Part shown: piece after piece, positions 1 through 9,417 of the stretch | Numbering within the stretch: the first letter of the stretch is position 1 | How the letters are laid out: every line of letters begins with the position of its first letter | Source of the DNA: Candidatus Kuenenia stuttgartensis | GTDB lineage: Bacteria; Planctomycetota; Planctomycetia; Pirellulales; UBA1268 | NCBI GenBank assembly: GCA_945883745.1 | Contig: CAMCYH010000013.1 | Location: 1-44,346, forward strand | Length of the DNA stretch: 44,346 nt | Direction: 5' to 3' | Made by a program: the position numbers and the translations under genes | Notes under the pieces: generated by a model | The model's input: only the letters and a program-made list of their open reading frames with translations | Told to the model about the DNA's origin: nothing | Databases searched by the model: none

Positions 1-2
1 GG

Positions 3-161
3 TATCGGCATGCTTCGGGCAAGAATCACGTGCTTTGGCCGGGCTCGTCGCTGTCGTATTGCGATATGGTGCGTCGAGCCGACATCCAGGACTTTATGCC
101 GCGACCCACGGCTGTGACGTTGCTCGCGACGCGAGCCGGCAAGAAGAAGCTTGCGGCGTGA
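3..161 (+). CDS. C-terminal end of an unidentified protein (5' end outside window)
   Basis: Frame 3 is open from the window edge to TGA at 159-161 (...HVLWPGSSLSYCDMVRRADIQDFMPRPTAVTLLATRAGKKKLAA*); convergent with the GAPDH gene. Confidence 0.4.
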   Translation, partial: YRHASGKNHVLWPGSSLSYCDMVRRADIQDFMPRPTAVTLLATRAGKKKLAA

Positions 162-201
162 CCGGATCCGCAGCGACCTGTGGTCGCGTAGGCCTAAGCC
201 T

Positions 202-224
202 GCAGGGGGCAGGGATGCCCCTGC
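202..224. terminator. GC-rich hairpin between convergent genes, possible bidirectional terminator
   Basis: GCAGGGG (202-208) pairs with CCCCTGC (218-224), in the short gap before the GAPDH stop. Confidence 0.35.
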
Positions 225-234
225 GGGCGTGAAA

Positions 235-1251
235 TCAGAGCCCGCGGTCTTCGAGGAAGTTGAGCAGGTCAGCGACGCGATTGGAGTAGCCCCACTCGTT
301 GTCGTACCAGCTCACCACCTTCACGAAGTTGCCGAGGCCGATCGTGTCGACCGCCGAGAAGATCGAACTGTGCGGATCGCCCTTCAGGTCGGTCGATACC
401 AGTTCCTTGTCCGTGTAGCGGAGAATGCCCTTGAGCGGGCCCTCGGCCGCCTTCTTCATCACGGCGTTGATGTCGGCCGGCGAGGCGTCTTTGTTAAGCA
501 GGGCCGTGAAGTCGACCACGCTCACCGTCGGCGTCGGTACGCGGAAGGCCATGCCGGTGAACTTGCCCTGCAGTTCGGGAATCACCAGGCCCACCGCCTT
601 CGCTGCACCGGTGCTCGAGGGCACGATGTTGAGCGCGGCGGCGCGGGCGTCGCGGAGATCCTTGGCGGCCGTATCGACCGTCTTCTGCGAGTTGGTGTAG
701 GCGTGCACCGTGGTCAAGAGCCCCCGATCGATCCCGTAGGCCTCGTGGAGCACCTTTGCCACCGGCGCCAGACCGTTGGTCGTGCAGGAGGCGTTGGAGA
801 TAACGTGGTGCTTCTTGGCGTCGTACATCGTGTCGTTGACGCCCAGTACGATCGTGAGGTCTTCATTTTTGGCCGGCGCCGAGATCACCACCTTTTTGAC
901 GCTGTCCCGCTTGTGGGCAACGGCCTTCGTGGCGTCGGTGAAGAAGCCGGTGCTCTCCACGACGATCTGCACGTCTTCCGTGCCCCACGGAATGGCCCCC
1001 GGATCCCGCTCGGCGAAGACCTTGATCTTCTTGCCGTCGACCACGATGTCGTTGCCGTCATAGCTCACCTGCCCCTTGAAGGGGCCGTAGTTGGAGTCGA
1101 ACTCCAGCAGGTGGGCATTGGTCTTCGCGTCGGTGAGGTCATTGAGTGCCACGACCTGCACATCCCCGTTGAGCCCGTACTTCTCGTAGATGGCGCGGAA
1201 GGTGAGGCGGCCGATGCGACCGAAACCGTTGATGCCGACGCGAATGGACAC
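235..1251 (-). CDS. gap: Type I glyceraldehyde-3-phosphate dehydrogenase
   Basis: VSIRVGINGFGRIGRLTFRAIYE..., catalytic SNASCTTN, C-terminal SWYDNEWGYSNRVADL. Probable GTG start at 1251; the longer ORF to 1671 runs antisense over the next gene. Confidence 0.96.
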   Translation of the reverse strand: MSIRVGINGFGRIGRLTFRAIYEKYGLNGDVQVVALNDLTDAKTNAHLLEFDSNYGPFKGQVSYDGNDIVVDGKKIKVFAERDPGAIPWGTEDVQIVVESTGFFTDATKAVAHKRDSVKKVVISAPAKNEDLTIVLGVNDTMYDAKKHHVISNASCTTNGLAPVAKVLHEAYGIDRGLLTTVHAYTNSQKTVDTAAKDLRDARAAALNIVPSSTGAAKAVGLVIPELQGKFTGMAFRVPTPTVSVVDFTALLNKDASPADINAVMKKAAEGPLKGILRYTDKELVSTDLKGDPHSSIFSAVDTIGLGNFVKVVSWYDNEWGYSNRVADLLNFLEDRGL

Positions 1252-1405
1252 GGCGAAACTCCTGGGGCGGGACGGGCGGGAGCCGGACGGCGCCGCGACG
1301 CAGCGGGCAGCCGGCCCCCGGAGAGTGACGGAATATACATCGTGCCGCGCAGGCCACTCAATCGGCCTCCGGAATTCGGCGGTTTCGACTATTCTTGCCA
1401 GGAGC

Positions 1406-2098
1406 ATGGCCCCACCCGTCATCCAACTCGAACATGTGCGGAAGCGATTCGCCCTGCCCGGCGGAGAGGCGGTGCCCGTGCTCGACATCGAGTCGTTTGC
1501 GATGGCCGCCGGCGAGCAGTGCGCCCTCGAGGGGCAAAGCGGGTCGGGCAAGTCGACGCTGCTGCACGTGATCTCCGGGATCATGCGGCCCGATGCGGGC
1601 CGCGTCGTGATCGACGGTGTCGATCTCGTACGGCTGCCCGAGGCCCGTCGCGACCGGGTGCGGGCCGACAAACTGGGCCTCGTGTTTCAGCAGTTCAACC
1701 TGCTGCCGGGATTCACGGCCCTTGAAAACCTGCTGGTGGCGATGTCATTCGGCTCCGGCAAGGCTGACCGGTCGCGGGCCACCGACCTCCTCGCGGCGGT
1801 GGGGCTCGCCGATCGACTGCATCACAAGCCGGCCGAACTCTCGATCGGCCAGCAGCAGCGGGTGGCGGTGGCCCGGGCGCTCGCCAACCGGCCGCGGGTG
1901 ATCCTCGCCGACGAGCCGACCGCCAGCATCGACCCGGCCCACCAGCAGCAGGTGATCGATCTCCTCAAGACCACATGCTCCGAGCACGACGTGGCGCTGC
2001 TCGTGGTCACGCATGCCCCCGAGGTGGCCGGCCAGTTTCCGCGGCGGCTACGGCTCGAGGACTTCAACCGGGCGGCGCGAGCGGGGGCTTCGGCATGA
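1406..2098 (+). CDS. ABC transporter ATP-binding protein (LolD/MacB-like)
   Basis: Walker [10 protein letters not shown], signature [15 protein letters not shown], Walker [12 protein letters not shown] at 1406. Confidence 0.93.
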   Translation: MAPPVIQLEHVRKRFALPGGEAVPVLDIESFAMAAGEQCALEGQSGSGKSTLLHVISGIMRPDAGRVVIDGVDLVRLPEARRDRVRADKLGLVFQQFNLLPGFTALENLLVAMSFGSGKADRSRATDLLAAVGLADRLHHKPAELSIGQQQRVAVARALANRPRVILADEPTASIDPAHQQQVIDLLKTTCSEHDVALLVVTHAPEVAGQFPRRLRLEDFNRAARAGASA

Positions 2099-3444
2099 CG
2101 CTCCTTGGCATCGCCTGGCGGAATATCCGGCAGCGGTCAGTCACCAGCAGCCTGACGGCCCTCTCGCTCGCCCTCGGCGTGGCCCTCGTGGTGGCCACGC
2201 TCGTCACCGGCGGAATCGTCAAGCAGGCCTTCGATTCGGGCTCCGGCCTTGGCTACAACATGATCGTGGGCGCAAAGGGGAGCCCGCTGCAGCTGGTCTT
2301 GAACAGCGTTTACTTCATCAGCAGGCCAATCGAAAACATCTCCTGGAGCTTCTACCAAGAGTTTCTGCCGGCCGCCGAGCGGGTGGACGGCGCGGACGGC
2401 CGATTCGCCGCCAGTACCGCCACGGCCGTGCCGATCTGCATGGGCGACTACTACCGCAGCCACCGCGTGGTCGGTACGAATGCTGCGTTTTTCAGCCGGC
2501 TCAAACGAGGCAACGGCGAGCCCTACCGGTTTGCCGCCGGGGCCAACTTCACCGACGACGACTTTTTTGGCGGCGTGATCGGCGCGGCGGTGGCCGGCAC
2601 GCTGGGGCTGAAGGTTGGCGACCCATTCGCCCCCACCCACGGAGCCGATGATGGTGCAGTGCACGATCCCTTTTATGTTCGCGGCATCCTCGCCCGCACC
2701 GACACGCCGATCGATCGCGGCGTGTTCGTCAACATGGAAGGGTTTTATCTGCAGGAGGGGCACGCCAAGCCGCTGTCGGATGGAGCGGTCGCTGGCGGGG
2801 GCGACGGGGAGAATGCTGACAGCACGGCGGGAAGCCCCCCGCGTGTGGATGGCCAGCCGCAGCCGTTGCCCTACGACCAGCGAGAAGTGACGGCGATCCT
2901 GCTGGAGACGGCGTCTCTGCCCGGCCTGCCGCCGGAGCTCACGAGCATGGGGCTGCGGACGACGATCAACGAGGGTCGCGAGGCTCAGGCGGCGTTGCCA
3001 ATCGCGGAAATCCGCCAGCTGCTCGATCTCTTCGTGAAACCCTTGGAACTGTTGCTGCTACTGGTCACCACGCTCGTGGTGATCGTCTCGGCGATCGGAA
3101 TCCTCGTGAGCATGGTGGGGTCGTCTCTCGAGCGGAGTCGCGATGTGGCCGTGATGCGGGCCCTGGGGGCGCGGCGGGCACATGTGCTGGCGACCGTTCT
3201 TTTCGAGGCCATCCTGCTCGCGGGCTTCGGCGGGCTGGCCGGCTGGGCGCTCGGTCATGCGATCGTCGCGGCGATCGGGCCCTGGATCACGACCAACGCC
3301 GGCGTGTCGGCGAGTATTTTCTCGGGCTCCTGGGCAGAGGCACTCCTCGTGCCGTTTCTCGTCGCGCTGGCGATCGCAGCCGCGTTGATTCCCGCCATCG
3401 CCGCCTACCGCACCGACGTTGCGAAGTGGCTGCAGGGCGGTTAG
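2095..3444 (+). CDS. ABC transporter permease, FtsX/MacB-like
   Basis: ATGA overlap with the ATPase; N-terminal TM plus C-terminal FtsX-type TMs ([38 protein letters not shown]). Confidence 0.9.
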   Translation: MTLLGIAWRNIRQRSVTSSLTALSLALGVALVVATLVTGGIVKQAFDSGSGLGYNMIVGAKGSPLQLVLNSVYFISRPIENISWSFYQEFLPAAERVDGADGRFAASTATAVPICMGDYYRSHRVVGTNAAFFSRLKRGNGEPYRFAAGANFTDDDFFGGVIGAAVAGTLGLKVGDPFAPTHGADDGAVHDPFYVRGILARTDTPIDRGVFVNMEGFYLQEGHAKPLSDGAVAGGGDGENADSTAGSPPRVDGQPQPLPYDQREVTAILLETASLPGLPPELTSMGLRTTINEGREAQAALPIAEIRQLLDLFVKPLELLLLLVTTLVVIVSAIGILVSMVGSSLERSRDVAVMRALGARRAHVLATVLFEAILLAGFGGLAGWALGHAIVAAIGPWITTNAGVSASIFSGSWAEALLVPFLVALAIAAALIPAIAAYRTDVAKWLQGG

Positions 3445-3629
3445 GCCGATCTGGGCGACGCGGGGTAACGCGGGAGTGCACTCCACCCAGCCCCGGGGGC
3501 TAGCAGCGGCGTTGGCGGGTGTTTCCATCCCGCGGGCTTGCGCCCTGCGGCTGGCTGGGATGGGCTTCCTGCGGAACCGACATTCAGCGTCCTCGCCTCG
3601 CTGGGCGTGGAGCGGATAGACTGCCTTGC

Positions 3630-5138
3630 ATGAGGAACTCCCTGCGATTTTTGTCGGTTCGCTTTTTGTTTGTTCTGTGCGTGGCTCTTATGCCCGCCGT
3701 CACCCGGGCATGTCCGTTTTGCTCGGCGGTGTCGCTGACCTTCGCTCAGGAAATCGCCCAGAGCGAAGTGGCGGTGATCGCCAAGCTTGTCGAGCCCCCG
3801 CCCGCCGCCGCACTGTCACCGATCGCGGAAGGACCGCTGCCCAAGGGCAAGTTTGCCGTTGTCGAGGTGCTCAAAGGGGGCGAGTTGGTCGATGCCGGTG
3901 GCCACACTGGAGCAGATGCCACGCCGATCGAGACGATCCTGCTTGAAGAGAAGCCGGTCGGCTCGCTCTATCTCCTCATGGCCATCGAGCCGCCGAAGCT
4001 CGTCTGGTCAAGTCCGGTGCCGGTGAGCGAACGAGCGGTTGAATACCTTCGCAAACTCGCCGATCTTCCCGAGAAGGGTGCGGATCGACTCGCCTTCTTC
4101 CAGCAGTACCTCGAAGACGAAGACGATGCCCTTGCCCGTGATGCCTATGACGAGTTTGCCGTCGCCCCCTACGAGGACGTGAAGGGGCTCGAGAACCGCA
4201 TGGATGCCACCCAGCTGCTGGCATGGATCACCGACCCGAAGGTGCAGACCAATCGGCGACGTCTCTATGCCACGATGCTCGGGGTGTGCGGCACGAAGGC
4301 CGACGCCAAGGAGATCGAGCGAATTCTCGTGGGTGAGGATCTTGCCGAGTCGGAGGCCGAAGTGAGGAGTGGCCTCGACGCCCTCATCGCCTGCCATGTC
4401 ACCCTGACCGGGGCGGAGGGACTCGATCTGGTCGATCGTCTGTTTCTCGACCGGGGCGACCGTGACGTGCCCTTCACCGAGACGTATGCCGCCGTCATGG
4501 CCTTACGGTTTCTTGGTGAGGAATCGGAACTTGTCCCCCGCGATCGCGTGCTCGCATCGCTGCGGCTTCTCCTCGCTGAACCGAAGCTCGCCGACCTCGT
4601 GATCGCCGACCTGGCACGGTGGCAGGACTGGTCGGCAGTCGACCGGCTCACCGAACTGTTCGAGACCGCGACGGCAGACAACATATTTGTCCGCGAGCCG
4701 ATCGTGAACTACATGCGGGCCTGCCCGCTGCCGGAGGCGGCCGTAGCGCTGGTGAAGCTCGAGAAGATCGACCCCGACGCGGTCCGCCGGGCGGCGACCA
4801 TGGCCGGGCTGGCGGGCGCCATCACAGCAGCGACTCCCTCCGTACCATCTGCCGGGGGTGAGCCGGCAGATCCGGGAGATCCCCAAGCTGGGACCGGCGG
4901 TCCCACCGTGCCACCAACCGCAGCCGATCTCGAATTGGCGAAACGAGTCGCGCCCGTCCTTGCCGATGAGGACTTTGTCGGTGCCCCACCGGCGCCGCGG
5001 ACTGCAGCGGGAGGCTCGGAAAAAACCAGCCCCACCCGCGGCGGTTCGGGCCTCATGTGGCTCATCTGGGTCGCGGTTATTGTGCTCGTGGGTATGATGT
5101 CGAGACGGATGTTGCGGTCAGGTTCGGCCGCTCACTGA
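3630..5138 (+). CDS. Secreted/membrane-anchored 'CPFC' protein with HEAT-like C-terminal region, function unknown
   Basis: Signal peptide followed by RACPFCSAVSLTFAQE; C-terminal TM (LMWLIWVAVIVLVGMMSRR). Paralogous to 9418-10551. ATG at 3630. Confidence 0.85.
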   Translation: MRNSLRFLSVRFLFVLCVALMPAVTRACPFCSAVSLTFAQEIAQSEVAVIAKLVEPPPAAALSPIAEGPLPKGKFAVVEVLKGGELVDAGGHTGADATPIETILLEEKPVGSLYLLMAIEPPKLVWSSPVPVSERAVEYLRKLADLPEKGADRLAFFQQYLEDEDDALARDAYDEFAVAPYEDVKGLENRMDATQLLAWITDPKVQTNRRRLYATMLGVCGTKADAKEIERILVGEDLAESEAEVRSGLDALIACHVTLTGAEGLDLVDRLFLDRGDRDVPFTETYAAVMALRFLGEESELVPRDRVLASLRLLLAEPKLADLVIADLARWQDWSAVDRLTELFETATADNIFVREPIVNYMRACPLPEAAVALVKLEKIDPDAVRRAATMAGLAGAITAATPSVPSAGGEPADPGDPQAGTGGPTVPPTAADLELAKRVAPVLADEDFVGAPPAPRTAAGGSEKTSPTRGGSGLMWLIWVAVIVLVGMMSRRMLRSGSAAH

Positions 5139-5166
5139 TGTCCTTGCCGACGCGTTCGAGCGATCC

Positions 5167-5856
5167 ATGGCCGCAGGCCTTTTTGACTCACCCGCCCCTG
5201 CCGATCTCCTCGTGCACGACACGGTTGCGGACGATTCCTACCGCGCTGTGAGTGGCGTGACGGTGGCGGCGGCTGCACTGGCCCTGCTCTCGCCGCTGGC
5301 CTTTATCGACTGGTGGCTGGCGGTCGTCCCGCTCTTTGGCATCGTTCTGGGCGGCGTAGCGCTGCGGGATATCGCCCTGCGGCCCGCCGAAGTGACCGGT
5401 CGCGGCTTCTCGTTGGCAGCCATCGCCGTGTCGGCCCTGACCTTCGTCGGTGGGCTCGGGTACCAGACCTTTGTTTACGCGACGGAACTGCCGCCGGGAT
5501 TCGAGCGACTCAACTATGCGATGCTCCAGCCGCTCCCGGGCGATCCCGCCGCCACCGTGCCTGACTCAGCGATGGCGATGAGCGGTCGCAATGTGCTCCT
5601 CAAAGGCTACATGTATCCTGGCAAGCAGCAGCAGGGCATCACGCAGTTTCTGCTGGTGCGGGATCAAGGAGACTGCTGCTTCGGTGGGAATCCAAAGATC
5701 ACTGACCGTGTGCTCGTGACGCTGTCGGATACCAAGGGCATCGCCTTCTCGGCACGGATGCGGAAGATCGCCGGCCGGTTCGTGGTGAGGCCGACTGGCA
5801 CGGCCGTCCTCGACGGCGGTGTGCTGTACCATCTCGAAGACGCGAGCATGCGCTAG
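5167..5856 (+). CDS. Membrane protein with C-terminal DUF3299-like domain
   Basis: N-terminal TMs; GYMYPGKQQQGITQFLLVRDQGDCCFGGNPKITDRVLV matches the equivalent region of the next gene. Confidence 0.78.
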   Translation: MAAGLFDSPAPADLLVHDTVADDSYRAVSGVTVAAAALALLSPLAFIDWWLAVVPLFGIVLGGVALRDIALRPAEVTGRGFSLAAIAVSALTFVGGLGYQTFVYATELPPGFERLNYAMLQPLPGDPAATVPDSAMAMSGRNVLLKGYMYPGKQQQGITQFLLVRDQGDCCFGGNPKITDRVLVTLSDTKGIAFSARMRKIAGRFVVRPTGTAVLDGGVLYHLEDASMR

Positions 5857-5982
5857 TTTCACGCGGCGCTCGCCCTCCTGGCCTCGCTTCGCGGGCGCGA
5901 CTCTGTCGCGATGAAACACTGGCTCCCGGCCCGTGCGGTCGTTTATGCGGCGCCTGAAGCAGGATTCGCTACCATTGCTCCG

Positions 5983-6507
5983 ATGAATCGTGACGTGAAA
6001 TGCCTGTGGCTGCTTGTGCTTGTTCTTGCTGGATGTGGGGGCAACGCGACCACGCCGTCACGGGTGGAGCCTGTGGCTGCCCAGGAGGCGGTCGATGTGG
6101 TGCCCAACCGGTCGACCCCTCCGTCGCAGACGGGAGCGCCACGGGAGATCACGTTTGACGACATAAAGTTCGACATGGAGAAGGGCGCACCGTTCACGAC
6201 CGACCTGCTCCCCAAGCGGGTGACCGCCCTCGAAGAGACACGGGTGCGGATCCGCGGTTACATCCTGCCGAGTTTCCAGCAGACTGGGCTGACGCAGTTC
6301 GTGCTCGTCCGCGACAACATGGAATGCTGCTTCGGGCCGGGGGCCGCCCTCTACGACTGCATCGTGGTGCGGATGCAGCCGGGAAAGTCGGCCGACTTCT
6401 CGATTCGGCCGGTCGCCGTGCAGGGCACGTTTCGCCTCCAGGAACTCCGCGGCCCCGACGGCAACCATCTGGCGATTTACGCCATGGATGGCGAAGACGT
6501 GCGGTAA
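5983..6507 (+). CDS. DUF3299-like lipoprotein
   Basis: MNRDVKCLWLLVLVLAGCGG lipobox; VRIRGYILPSFQQTGLTQFVLVRDNMECCFGPGAALYDCIVV. Confidence 0.82.
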   Translation: MNRDVKCLWLLVLVLAGCGGNATTPSRVEPVAAQEAVDVVPNRSTPPSQTGAPREITFDDIKFDMEKGAPFTTDLLPKRVTALEETRVRIRGYILPSFQQTGLTQFVLVRDNMECCFGPGAALYDCIVVRMQPGKSADFSIRPVAVQGTFRLQELRGPDGNHLAIYAMDGEDVR

Positions 6508-6598
6508 TTTTCGTCGGTGAGGCCTCCGGCCGACAGCCCCACGGCCGATTCCGGTGGGCCGCTGCACACGCCCCTGTCCCGTGTGTACGATCCCCGGC

Positions 6599-7399
6599 AT
6601 GTTTCGCCCTGAATCCTGGTATTGGCTCTACGACATCCCACCGGCACGGCTGGCGGGTTTGTTCATCGCCGCATTTGTCGGCTTCTATTGGCTGGGGGCG
6701 ATCATCATTCGGCCCATCCTCCGGCAGTTCGTAAAGCACACCGCCAGCTGCAACGACATCGTCGGCTACGTCCTTTCCTGCTTCTGTGTGTTTTACGGAC
6801 TGCTGCTGGGCCTGATCGCCGTCACGGCGTATCAAAATGTCGCAGACGCCAACGAGAATGTCACTCGGGAAGCAGCCGCACTCTCGGCCCTCTACGAGGA
6901 CGTGTCCCGCTATCCGGCACCCTACGGCCAGAACCTCCGCTGGCTGCTCCGTGATTACACCCGTTACCTGATCAAGTACGGCTGGCCGTTGCAGCAGCGG
7001 GGTATCGTACCGGAAGAAGGGACGATCCGTGCCGAGGCGGTTCACGACCAGCTCCTCGAGTTTCAGCCCCGCACGCCGGCCGAGGAGATCGTGCATGCCG
7101 AGGCGTTGCGGCAGTTCAACAACTTTCTGGAGTGCCGACGGATGCGGCTCTTCTCCGTGACTTCCGCGCTGCCGGCCTCGATGTGGTACGTGATGATTCT
7201 GGGTGCTGTCTTCAATATCGCCATCTGCTGGCTCTTCGACATGCGGTTCTTAACCCAGCTCATTCTCGGCGGCATCCTTGCCGCCTACCTGGGCATGATG
7301 ATGCATCTCATCTTCGACATGAACCAGCCCTTTCGCGGTGACGTGAGCATCACGGCAGAGCCCTTTGAAATGCTCTACGCACGAATGAACGAGGGCTGA
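6599..7399 (+). CDS. DUF4239-like (bestrophin-like) membrane protein
   Basis: TM pairs at both ends around a charged middle; FYGLLLGLIAVTAYQNVADANENVTREAAALSALYED is typical of this family. Confidence 0.75.
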   Translation: MFRPESWYWLYDIPPARLAGLFIAAFVGFYWLGAIIIRPILRQFVKHTASCNDIVGYVLSCFCVFYGLLLGLIAVTAYQNVADANENVTREAAALSALYEDVSRYPAPYGQNLRWLLRDYTRYLIKYGWPLQQRGIVPEEGTIRAEAVHDQLLEFQPRTPAEEIVHAEALRQFNNFLECRRMRLFSVTSALPASMWYVMILGAVFNIAICWLFDMRFLTQLILGGILAAYLGMMMHLIFDMNQPFRGDVSITAEPFEMLYARMNEG

Positions 7400-7424
7400 C
7401 GACGACCCCGGTCAGGAACCTGCG

Positions 7425-8753
7425 ATGGATCGAGATGACATCCCCCCCGGCATGACCGCCCAGCCATTGAGCCGCCGTGCCGCCCTGCGGCACGGGGCCG
7501 CGACGACGTTGGCGGCCGCCCGCCTGCTCGCGCCTGCGCTGTTTGTCGGCTGCTCGACCGGGATCCCGCCGCGTCAGCAGACGGTGTCCGTCGGGCTGCT
7601 GCACTCGCAGACCGGCACCACGGCGGTCGGCGGTCGGTCGCTCCGCGACATCGAGATGCATGCCTTCGAGCGGATCAATGCGGCTGGCGGCATTCTCGGT
7701 CGTCGGGTGGAGATATCCGCCCCCAACCCGCGGTCGCGGTCCGAACTGCGGGTGGCGAAGGCCCGGCAGATGCTCGATCGCGGAGCCGTGGCGGTGTTTG
7801 GCTGCTGGACGAGCGGCGCCCGCAAGAGCGTGCTGCCGCTCTTTGAGGAATACAAGCGGCTGCTGCTCTATGCGGTGCAGTACGAGGGGAACGAGTCGTC
7901 ACCCTACTGCGTGTACGGCGGCATGACGCCCAACCAGCAGATCCTGCCGCTGCTTGACTGGCTGACCGGCGCCGCCGGCGGAGAAAAAAAGCGGATCTTT
8001 CTCGTCGGCTCCGACTACGTCTTTCCTCGGACGGCCAACTTCATCACGAAGAAGTATCTGAAAGAAAAGGGCCTGGTGCCGGTGGGCGAGGAGTACGTAC
8101 CGCTGGGCGACCGCAACTTCTCGGCGGTCGTCAAGAAGATTCGTGAGGCCCCAGCCGACTGTGTCATCAACACGGTCAATGGTGACTCCAACATCGGCCT
8201 TTTTGCCGCCCTGGCCGAGGCGGGGATCGAGCCTGCCTGGCTTCCGGTGATCTCCACAAGCATTGCCGAGGATGAATTGCGGAGCCTCCTGCCGGAGCAG
8301 GTCGTGGGCCACTATGCCGCCTCCTGCTATTTCCAAAGCCTCGACACCGACGCCAATCGGCAATGGGTGAAGGGCTTCCAAAACGAGTTTGGGTACGACC
8401 GCGTCACGGGCGATCCGCTGGAGCCGGCCTGGTGCCTGGTGCACCTCTGGCAGCAGGCGGTGGAGAAGGCCGGCACGTTCGAGACCGAGGCGGTGCGGCA
8501 GGCGTTTCGGGAGGGCCTCGAGTTTGCGGGGCCAGGCGGCAGAGTACGGCTCGATCCGAAGACACAGCATACGACGAAGTATTTTCGGCTCGGCCAGATT
8601 CGCCCTGATCGGCAGTTTCACATCGTGCACCAGTCTCGCGGGCCGATCGAGCCCGACCCGTATCCGCAAATCGCCTTCCCTGGCTGGAGCTGCGACTGGA
8701 CCCAGGATGGCGTCGTCCGGGGCGCGGAGGTAGACATCGATGGCGACGTTTGA
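7425..8753 (+). CDS. Urea/amide-type ABC transporter substrate-binding protein (UrtA/AmiC-like)
   Basis: Lipoprotein/Tat-like N-terminus (RRAALRHGAATT...LFVGCSTG); VGLLHSQTGTTAVGGRSLRDIEMHAFERINAAGGILGR, YAVQYEGNESSPYCVYGGMTPNQQ. Confidence 0.85.
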   Translation: MDRDDIPPGMTAQPLSRRAALRHGAATTLAAARLLAPALFVGCSTGIPPRQQTVSVGLLHSQTGTTAVGGRSLRDIEMHAFERINAAGGILGRRVEISAPNPRSRSELRVAKARQMLDRGAVAVFGCWTSGARKSVLPLFEEYKRLLLYAVQYEGNESSPYCVYGGMTPNQQILPLLDWLTGAAGGEKKRIFLVGSDYVFPRTANFITKKYLKEKGLVPVGEEYVPLGDRNFSAVVKKIREAPADCVINTVNGDSNIGLFAALAEAGIEPAWLPVISTSIAEDELRSLLPEQVVGHYAASCYFQSLDTDANRQWVKGFQNEFGYDRVTGDPLEPAWCLVHLWQQAVEKAGTFETEAVRQAFREGLEFAGPGGRVRLDPKTQHTTKYFRLGQIRPDRQFHIVHQSRGPIEPDPYPQIAFPGWSCDWTQDGVVRGAEVDIDGDV

Positions 8754-9414
8754 GATCGAGCAGGCCGAAGGCATGCGGTGGGTGCGGGTCGATCTCGAGG
8801 ATGACGACGTGCGGACGGAGCGGGGCGCGCTCAACCACCTGACCGGGGCGGTGACGATGGACGTGCCGCTGCCGTCGCTCAAGGCCTGGTGGGTATCGCT
8901 CTTCTCTGACGAGTCGATGCTGCGGCCGCGATACCAGGGCACCGGCAGCGTCCATCTGGATTCCACGCTCGGCGGCTACCACATCATGGACGTGACGCCC
9001 GACGAGCGATGGATCCTCGACACGAAGTGCTTTTGGGCCAGTGACGGCGAGGTGTCGATCGGGATTCACCGGGAGCCGGTCTGGTCAGCCTGGTTGGCCG
9101 ACCAGGGGCTGCTGTGGTACAAGACCGCGCTGCAGGGGGAAGGACAGGTGGTGCTGTCGGTCGATGGGCCGGTGCAGGAAGTGAATCTGGTCAACGACCG
9201 ACTCGTGGCTGACGGGCCGTTCGTCGTGGCTCGTACCGCGGGGTTACGCCTCTCGATCCGTCGCCCTGCCCGCTCCCTGCTGAGTTTCTGGCTGTCAGGG
9301 CAGCGGCGGGCCTACGTCTACGAAGGAACGGGAAAGCTGCTTCTCTGTACGACGCCCTATTGGCGGCAGCGGATGCAGAAGGAGCGGGTCCGCGACGCGG
9401 CGGCGTATGCTTGA
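8740..9414 (+). CDS. AIM24 family (DUF124-like) protein
   Basis: FEIEQAEGMRWVRVDLE...SVHLDSTLGGYHIMDVTPDERWILDTKCFWASDGEVSI; 14-bp overlap with upstream CDS. Confidence 0.7.
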   Translation: MATFEIEQAEGMRWVRVDLEDDDVRTERGALNHLTGAVTMDVPLPSLKAWWVSLFSDESMLRPRYQGTGSVHLDSTLGGYHIMDVTPDERWILDTKCFWASDGEVSIGIHREPVWSAWLADQGLLWYKTALQGEGQVVLSVDGPVQEVNLVNDRLVADGPFVVARTAGLRLSIRRPARSLLSFWLSGQRRAYVYEGTGKLLLCTTPYWRQRMQKERVRDAAAYA

Positions 9415-9417
9415 GGC

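Noticed and set aside
151-1725. 524-aa + strand ORF
   Set aside because: Antisense to GAPDH, whose family motifs are unambiguous; low-complexity H/R/V-rich composition typical of shadow ORFs in GC-rich DNA.
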